From: RGIG5270 sp045538635
Lineage (GTDB): Bacteria > Verrucomicrobiota > Lentisphaeria > Victivallales > Victivallaceae
DNA length: 21,354 bases
Direction of reading: 5' to 3'
Assembly: GCA_045538635.1 (NCBI GenBank)
Contig: JAZSRU010000075.1
Span: 1-21,354, forward strand
Below are positions 17,730 through 21,354 of the stretch, in pieces. A program made the translations under genes and the position numbers. How positions within the stretch are numbered: position 1 is the stretch's first letter; each line of letters begins with the position of its first letter. The notes beneath the pieces were generated by a model. It was not told where the DNA came from and did no database searches. It saw only the letters and a program-made list of their open reading frames with translations.

Positions 17730-17757
17730 TTGAAAAACACACAAATCGGTGTATAGT
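17730..17757 (+). promoter_or_regulatory. Candidate sigma-70 promoter for the zinc-ribbon/TPR gene pair
   Basis: TTGAAA (17730-17735), a 16-base spacer and TATAGT (17752-17757) make the best promoter in the window. The predicted start is near 17764, giving a leader of about 33 bases before the ATG at 17797. A small inverted repeat, ATAGTA (17753-17758) and TACTAT (17769-17774), overlaps the -10 and is followed by six Ts; it may be an operator or an early pause site. Confidence 0.5.
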
Positions 17758-17796
17758 AATTGAAATCATACTATTTTTTCACAGGAGAACAACCAA

Positions 17797-18627
17797 ATGG
17801 CAAAAGTGTGTAAATTCTGCAGCGCAGAAAATGAAGATACCTTGGAATTCTGTGCCAAATGCGGGTCAAAATTGCCGGTCTATACACAATTTGACAGCAA
17901 TCTTGATTTCAATACCGGCAAACGCCCACGGATGAAGCTGAAATTAAAACCGATCATTACAGCAATCATCATCATCGCTGCTCTTTTCGGCTTTTATAAA
18001 TTTTTTCTTTCCGCTCTTCCCGAAGACAAACTGCCGAAATATGAGCAATTCAGATCCGGGTCCAAAAATATTTCTGTATTCCTGAAAAAAATAGACTCCG
18101 CCCCTGAATCATACAATCTGACTTTGAGCGCAACACCAGCCGCAATATCTTCGTATCTGACCTCTTTGATCAATCAGTCATTAAAAGATAAAAAATCTTA
18201 TGACCAGTACACTCTGCCCAGAGTGCTCTGCTCATGGTCGCAGAAAGATACAAAAAAATTATCTCTGGTCAAACGCGACAAATTATACGGCGTTCTGAAC
18301 ATCAGAGTCGAACTCTTCTTTGAAAATACAAACAACTCATGGTCTTTCAAAAACTATAAATTGAACAATATGCCTGTTACTGATTTCAAAAAAGATGCGA
18401 TAGCAAATTATTTCTTCGGCGAGATAATTTCTCACACCGTATTCGACAAACTCAAAACATCCGATGTCAATATGCAATGCAGCAAATTATATCTCACCAT
18501 AATCGCAAAAAATGCAAAAAAACAAAATCCGCAATCCGGCAGAAAAACAAATTCCCTCATTAACAAAATACTTCAGCCGATGCAGAATGTAACAAATAAT
18601 TTTGATAATGCAGTAAAAATGAAATGA
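17797..18627 (+). CDS. Zinc-ribbon single-pass membrane protein of unknown function
   Basis: A 276-residue protein with an N-terminal treble-clef zinc ribbon (CKFC at 5-8, CAKC at 19-22, then GSKLP), a basic linker, one membrane helix (about 51-72, rich in Ile) and a roughly 200-residue lysine-rich C-terminal domain. That domain repeats serine/leucine-rich segments and does not match a family I recognise. With the ribbon and positive charges before the helix, the N-terminus should face the cytoplasm and the large domain the outside. AGGAGA lies 8 bases upstream of the ATG. The gene is 30 bases ahead of a TPR protein, and the two probably form an operon, so a shared envelope-associated job is inferred. 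The zinc-ribbon annotation is secure; function is not known. Confidence 0.78.
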   Translation: MAKVCKFCSAENEDTLEFCAKCGSKLPVYTQFDSNLDFNTGKRPRMKLKLKPIITAIIIIAALFGFYKFFLSALPEDKLPKYEQFRSGSKNISVFLKKIDSAPESYNLTLSATPAAISSYLTSLINQSLKDKKSYDQYTLPRVLCSWSQKDTKKLSLVKRDKLYGVLNIRVELFFENTNNSWSFKNYKLNNMPVTDFKKDAIANYFFGEIISHTVFDKLKTSDVNMQCSKLYLTIIAKNAKKQNPQSGRKTNSLINKILQPMQNVTNNFDNAVKMK

Positions 18628-18657
18628 TTGAATAAAAACAACCACACGGAGTGATTT

Positions 18658-20043
18658 ATGATTCAGCCCAAATACTGGAAAAATATGTCCGATACAACAC
18701 GCAAAAGTCTGGAACGCATGATCAATGCGGCTCAGAATATGCCGATTCAGGACGCCATTGATATGTTCCGCGATATAATCAAACGCGAGCCGGAACTTAT
18801 CCCCGCAAAAGAACAGCTGCGTTTACTCGAAATCCGCAAAGCAGAAGAAAGCAACGCCAAACCCGAAGGCGGTCTGACAAACTTCATCCTTTCATGCAAA
18901 ACAGCATTCGTCGGCTCAAATTATATGAAAGCTATTGCGCTCTGCGAAGACGTCCTTTCAAAAAATGTGAACAACATCCCCCTGCTGCTGATGCTTGCAT
19001 CCTTCGCAGAAAAAGCAGAAGCTTTTTTCATCGCTGTTGACGCTGTCGAAACTGCACTCCATTTCACTCCAGACAGCACAGACCTCAAAATCAAACTCGG
19101 CGAATATCATATCAAATCCGAAAATCCCGAAGCTGCACTCGAAATCTTTCAGAAACTCTACGAAGATGCTCCCGATAAATCTTCCTACAAAAAATACATC
19201 CGGCAGGCAAAAAAAATCATTGAGGACCGCGAAGAAGCCAAACGCAATGCCGAAGAAGAAGCATTAAACAAAAACAAGAAAAATAAAATTCAGTCCCGCG
19301 ACTCACAGGAAGCCGTCGTTCAGCAGCTCCTTGACGGAACCATCCGCGATGTGGATCAGGCTCAACTCGTCATTACCGAACTCAGCAAAGTCCTTGAGCA
19401 GAAAGAATCCCTCGACATACGCCGTAAACTCGCTGAAGCATATAAAATCGCACAGGATTATGATACCGCGATCTACCACCTCGAATTCGTTGCCAAAGCG
19501 CTCAATACTTTCGATGCCAATCTGGACAAAGATATTGAAAAACTTTACCTGAAAAAATTCGATCTGGCTATCCAGGCTATCGAAAATAATCCCTCTGCAT
19601 ACGATAATGCCCAGCAACAGCTTACCGATCTGGAAATTTCCCGCATGCAGTTCAAACTTGAACGCGCTTTGCGCCGTTCACAGTCAAATATAAATGATTC
19701 TCAATTGCATTTTGAACTCGGACTTGAATATTATGATTGCGGCATGTCAGAAGAGGCATTGCAGGAATTCACTATCGCCTCCAAACATCCCCGCTGGGAA
19801 CCGCAGTCAACTTATTATCTCGGACGCGTTGTGCTGAATATGGATGATGTTCCCAATGCAGTCAAATACCTCTCAAAAGCATCTGAAATGATCGGTTTGC
19901 GTGAGCCGAATTATAAAAAATGTTTCTATTACCTCGGCATTGCCCATGAGAAAAACGGCGATCCGGACAGCGCACGCGCCGCCTACGAGCGTTTGTACAA
20001 AGTCGATCCCAACTTCCTCGATGTGGCAAACCGCCTCGGCTGA
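18658..20043 (+). CDS. Tetratricopeptide-repeat protein
   Basis: A 461-residue soluble, all-helical protein without signal peptide. TPR-like helix pairs are clearest at about residues 85-185 (YMKAIALCEDVL, AFFIAVDAVETALHFTPDS, PEAALEIFQKLYEDAPD) and 345-460 (LHFELGLEYYDCGMSEEALQ, STYYLGRVVLNMDDVPNAVK, CFYYLGIAHEKNGDPDSA, YERLYKVDPN). Between them lies a charged, likely coiled-coil hinge (about 195-225, rich in E, K and N). TPRs bind other proteins, so it is probably a scaffold; partner and process are unknown. CGGAG precedes the ATG at good spacing. It follows the zinc-ribbon membrane gene by 30 bases and ends in a strong hairpin terminator. Confidence 0.85.
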   Translation: MIQPKYWKNMSDTTRKSLERMINAAQNMPIQDAIDMFRDIIKREPELIPAKEQLRLLEIRKAEESNAKPEGGLTNFILSCKTAFVGSNYMKAIALCEDVLSKNVNNIPLLLMLASFAEKAEAFFIAVDAVETALHFTPDSTDLKIKLGEYHIKSENPEAALEIFQKLYEDAPDKSSYKKYIRQAKKIIEDREEAKRNAEEEALNKNKKNKIQSRDSQEAVVQQLLDGTIRDVDQAQLVITELSKVLEQKESLDIRRKLAEAYKIAQDYDTAIYHLEFVAKALNTFDANLDKDIEKLYLKKFDLAIQAIENNPSAYDNAQQQLTDLEISRMQFKLERALRRSQSNINDSQLHFELGLEYYDCGMSEEALQEFTIASKHPRWEPQSTYYLGRVVLNMDDVPNAVKYLSKASEMIGLREPNYKKCFYYLGIAHEKNGDPDSARAAYERLYKVDPNFLDVANRLG

Positions 20044-20063
20044 TAAAATACAAAAGTTGACAC

Positions 20064-20098
20064 AACTCCTTTCTTGGAAACATGAAAGGAGTTTTTTT
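20064..20098 (+). terminator. Terminator hairpin whose 3' arm is also a ribosome binding site
   Basis: AACTCCTTTC (20064-20073), a 10-base loop and GAAAGGAGTT (20084-20093) make a perfect 10-bp stem followed by a seven-T run (20092-20098), the classic intrinsic terminator form, 20 bases after the TPR stop. The 3' arm contains AAAGGAG, an ideal Shine-Dalgarno site, and the next ATG starts at 20099, directly after the Ts. The stem would therefore both end the TPR transcript and hide the ribosome site of the next gene on read-through RNA. Confidence 0.75.
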
Positions 20099-20380
20099 AT
20101 GCGCAAATCAAAAGAACAGAAAGAAACCGAACAGGCATTATTGAAACGCGCGCTCGGTTTTGTTCATGAAGAAATTTATTCCGAAGATATCATTGATAAA
20201 GATTCAGGCAAAATCACCAGCCTGGCCAAACGGAAAATCGTCAAAAAAACAGTCCCCCCCGATGTACGCGCTCTTCTTTTCTGGCTGAAAAACCGTTATC
20301 CCGACCGCTGGAAAGATAAAGTCGAATCCGCCCCTGAAAATATCGATTGCGAATTCGGCGATGACGAAATGAACCTGTAA
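20099..20380 (+). CDS. Small terminase-small-subunit-like protein
   Basis: A 93-residue charged protein. Its centre, VPPDVRALLFWLKNRYPDRW followed by KDK (52-74), closely resembles a motif common in small phage proteins annotated as terminase small subunit-like, where a P-D-T-A-x-x-F-W-L-K-N-R-x-P-x-x-W pattern forms the conserved core; such families also occur as orphans outside phages. ALGFVHEEIYSED upstream is also in keeping. I cannot confirm DNA packaging function: no large terminase, portal or other phage gene is near. ATG 20099 is chosen over an in-frame start at 19901 because that would overlap the TPR gene and because AAAGGAG is 7 bases upstream. It may be a domesticated or remnant mobile gene. 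Confidence 0.6.
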   Translation: MRKSKEQKETEQALLKRALGFVHEEIYSEDIIDKDSGKITSLAKRKIVKKTVPPDVRALLFWLKNRYPDRWKDKVESAPENIDCEFGDDEMNL

Positions 20381-20420
20381 AAAAGGCTCTGCTCTCCTCA
20401 TTACAAAAGGCTATGTATTA

Positions 20421-20689
20421 TTTTTTGCAAGGGGGGGGGCGGGTAAGCCCCGGCGTTCCACCCGCCTTTCTATTACGCTGACGCGTTACGCCGATTGCCT
20501 TGTCACTGCGTAGCTTTAGCGAAGACGGACCCCCCGCAAGGGGATATCCATCCCCATTTGGTAACGGCATAGCCGTGATGTTAGCGGCCGGGTGGTGTCA
20601 GTCTTGTCTGTTTGTGGCAAAATGTTTCCTTTATCCTTCCTCTTTTTTGAGGGATGACAACGAAAATCTTTTGCCACGATTAGCCACAT
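20421..20689 (+). repeat. Structured repeat, copy A (plus orientation)
   Basis: A GC-rich-then-AT-rich stretch that shares four blocks in the same order with the minus strand of 20935-21123: TTTTTTGCAAGGGGG, GGGGATATCCATCCCC (20540-20555, identical), TGTTAGCGGCCGGGTGGTGT (20579-20598, two differences over 23 bases in the other copy) and GATTAGCCACAT (20678-20689, one difference). It contains a run of nine Gs, a GGCGGGT/ACCCGCC hairpin (20438-20466) and a GTGGCAAAA/TTTTGCCAC hairpin (20614-20677). No convincing gene is present. Confidence 0.6.
20614..20677 (+). other. Hairpin domain of repeat copy A
   Basis: GTGGCAAAA (20614-20622) pairs with TTTTGCCAC (20669-20677). The tip carries CCTC-TTTTTT-GAGG. 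The middle pairs only partly. Its counterpart in copy B is at 20949-21006. Confidence 0.45.
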
Positions 20690-20852
20690 CAAAAAAATTA
20701 ATACACTCTTTTTGCATACTATCATTCTGCAAAATCTCGTTGCATACTTTTACCACAAAAGACTGCCATTTAATATTAAAAATCCTTAATCTTCTTATCT
20801 CTCTCCTTAATAATGAGCAGAAAGTATAAAATATATTGTAGCATAATTATAA
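20690..20852. other. AT-rich spacer between repeat copies, no gene seen
   Basis: About 160 bases of A+T-rich sequence between copy A and the inverted-repeat element. TTGCATACT occurs twice (near 20711 and 20750). Open frames across it have no ribosome site or recognisable product. I see no gene here. Confidence 0.5.
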
Positions 20853-20890
20853 TATAAACATTGACTGATAATTTGAAAAAATTGAGGGGT

Positions 20891-20935
20891 TTGGGGTATA
20901 GCGAATTGCGATAGCAATGAGCGACAATACCCCAA
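20891..20935. repeat. Hairpin at one end of copy B
   Basis: TTGGGGTAT and ATACCCCAA bracket a second stem, AATTGC-GATA-GCAATG, with GC pairs in between; nearly the whole 45 bases fold on itself, with a small internal bulge. It lies just outside the GATTGGCCACAT block of copy B and has no counterpart in copy A. Confidence 0.5.
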
Positions 20936-21123
20936 TGTGGCCAATCCGGCGGAAGATTTGATTGCTCATTCCATAAAAAAATGGAAGGAGCAATCAAACA
21001 TTCCGCGGAAAAACAGCCTGACACCACCCAGCCGCTGACACTCACGCGCCAGCGTCACAAAACGGGGATGGATATCCCCCGCCGGGGTCGCAAGGGTGGC
21101 GGCGTAAGCCCCCTTGCAAAAAA
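20935..21123 (-). repeat. Structured repeat, copy B (minus orientation)
   Basis: Read on the minus strand this carries the same ordered blocks as copy A. It is shorter between the first two blocks. Its hairpin (20949-21006) is nearly perfect: GCGGAA, TTTGATTGCTC and TTCCAT on one side match ATGGAA, GAGCAATCAAA and TTCCGC on the other, 23 paired bases with only small mismatches. A GCAAGGG/CCCTTGC inverted repeat lies at the outer end. Confidence 0.6.
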
Positions 21124-21155
21124 ATCAGTCAATGTTTAGTACAGAACAAATCAAA

Positions 21156-21289
21156 ACCACCAGCTGAGCTGGTGGTATGCACTGTGCCTAGAAGGCATTT
21201 TTACTGGCAGCCCAATCCGGGCTCTGAATGAAATTTTCATTCGCATTAAGTTCACGGGCTACTGCTGAAGCAGTCAGTGAACTGTTTTT
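21156..21289. other. Cluster of five consecutive hairpins, possible IS200/IS605 end or structured RNA
   Basis: Five stems in 134 bases: ACCACCAGCT/AGCTGGTGGT (21156-21176), TGCCT/AGGCA followed by TTTTT (21185-21202), AGCCC/GGGCT (21209-21223), GAATGAAA/TTTCATTC (21226-21242) and AGTTCAC-ACTGCT/AGCAGT-GTGAACT followed by TTTTT (21249-21289). The first resembles the subterminal hairpin typical of IS200/IS605 elements. The second and fifth look like plus-strand terminators. Identity is inferred from shape only. Confidence 0.45.
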
Positions 21290-21354
21290 CTATGCTGCTG
21301 TCATGGTTACAAAATATTCTTGCTTGACCTGCCAGTTTTTGTTAATGCCTATTG
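21290..21354 (-). CDS. Possible C-terminal end of a minus-strand gene, cut by window edge
   Basis: A minus-strand frame enters from the right edge and stops at TAG (21290-21292), leaving 20 residues (IGINKNWQVKQEYFVTMTAA). I do not recognise it. If the hairpin cluster is the right end of an insertion sequence, this would be the end of its transposase or TnpB-like gene, but 20 residues are not enough to say, and it may be a chance frame. Confidence 0.2.
   Translation of the reverse strand, partial: IGINKNWQVKQEYFVTMTAA

Larger units (their letters stand above)
20853..21140. mobile_element. MITE-like element with 15-bp perfect terminal inverted repeats
   Basis: TAAACATTGACTGAT (20855-20869) and its exact complement ATCAGTCAATGTTTA (21124-21138) enclose about 254 bases without a gene. 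If the ends are read as AACATTGACTGAT, each is bordered by TA, as in elements that duplicate TA on insertion (IS630/Tc1-mariner type). The interior is largely repeat copy B plus a hairpin at 20891-20935. Size (about 284 bases), lack of coding and terminal repeats fit a non-autonomous element mobilised by a transposase elsewhere. Confidence 0.55.

Noticed and set aside
20057..20062. Perfect TTGACA -35 hexamer before the small terminase-like gene
   Set aside because: No acceptable -10 is found 15-19 bases downstream; that region is the loop and arm of the terminator.
19901..20098. N-terminal extension of the small terminase-like protein
   Set aside because: It overlaps the end of the TPR gene in another frame, and the strong AAAGGAG site points to the ATG at 20099.
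20579..20601. Integron attC-like core (GTTAGC)
   Set aside because: The GTTRRRY and RYYYAAC pair is not present and no integrase or cassette is nearby.
20500..20829. Possible 109-residue gene
   Set aside because: It lies in repeat copy A and the AT spacer; its frame is partly echoed by the frame at 20776-21045 in copy B only because both are the same repeat. No ribosome site and low-complexity composition.
20776..21045. Possible 89-residue minus-strand gene
   Set aside because: Runs through the hairpins of the inverted-repeat element; no start signal; hairpin-encoded residues are not protein-like.
21303..21354. Start of a plus-strand gene at the right edge (ATG at 21303)
   Set aside because: No ribosome site precedes it and the 17 visible codons resemble nothing; the minus-strand end is the slightly better, still weak, reading.

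Overview
This window looks like a chromosomal segment of a moderate-GC bacterium, rich in housekeeping and carbohydrate genes. My best guess is the PVC group, perhaps Lentisphaerota/Victivallales. That rests on overall flavour (a GH20-like intracellular glycosidase, U32 protein, Sec59-type lipid kinase, mreC without mreB, many zinc-ribbon/TPR orphans) and not on any decisive marker. There are no rRNA, tRNA or CRISPR features.

Positions 1-11311 carry eight genes in a row on the minus strand, most separated by 11-24 bases or overlapping by ATGA. In transcription order they are: a YwlE-like low-molecular-weight phosphatase, a fused RpiB-GlyA protein, serS, a small PQ-loop-like membrane protein, a phosphomannomutase/phosphoglucomutase, a FabK-type flavoenzyme, mreC, and a giant two-domain glycogen debranching enzyme that runs off the left edge. 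The largest gap is 124 bases, before serS. Phosphatase/rpiB/glyA recalls the Bacillus ywlE-ywlF-ywlG-glyA neighbourhood, here with two of the genes fused. The phosphomutase and debranching enzyme connect hexose phosphates with glycogen; FabK and MreC serve the envelope.

An AT-rich divergent promoter region (11312-11415) separates this from a plus-strand set. First come trmB, a U32 protein (probable RNA hydroxylase type) and a large cytoplasmic GH20-like protein, closely spaced. Then, behind their own candidate promoters, come a Sec59/dolichol-kinase-family membrane kinase and a pair of uncharacterised genes (zinc-ribbon membrane protein, TPR protein). The TPR gene ends in a terminator hairpin whose 3' arm is also the ribosome binding site of a small terminase-small-subunit-like gene starting right after the U-tract.

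From 20381 to the right edge there is no convincing complete gene. It holds two diverged copies of a structured repeat facing each other. The second copy lies inside a 15-bp perfect terminal inverted repeat flanked by TA (MITE-like). A run of five consecutive hairpins follows, resembling the end of an IS200/IS605-type element or a structured RNA. This right-hand part is the least explained and most interesting stretch; the rest is mainly recognisable metabolism with some unusual fusions.
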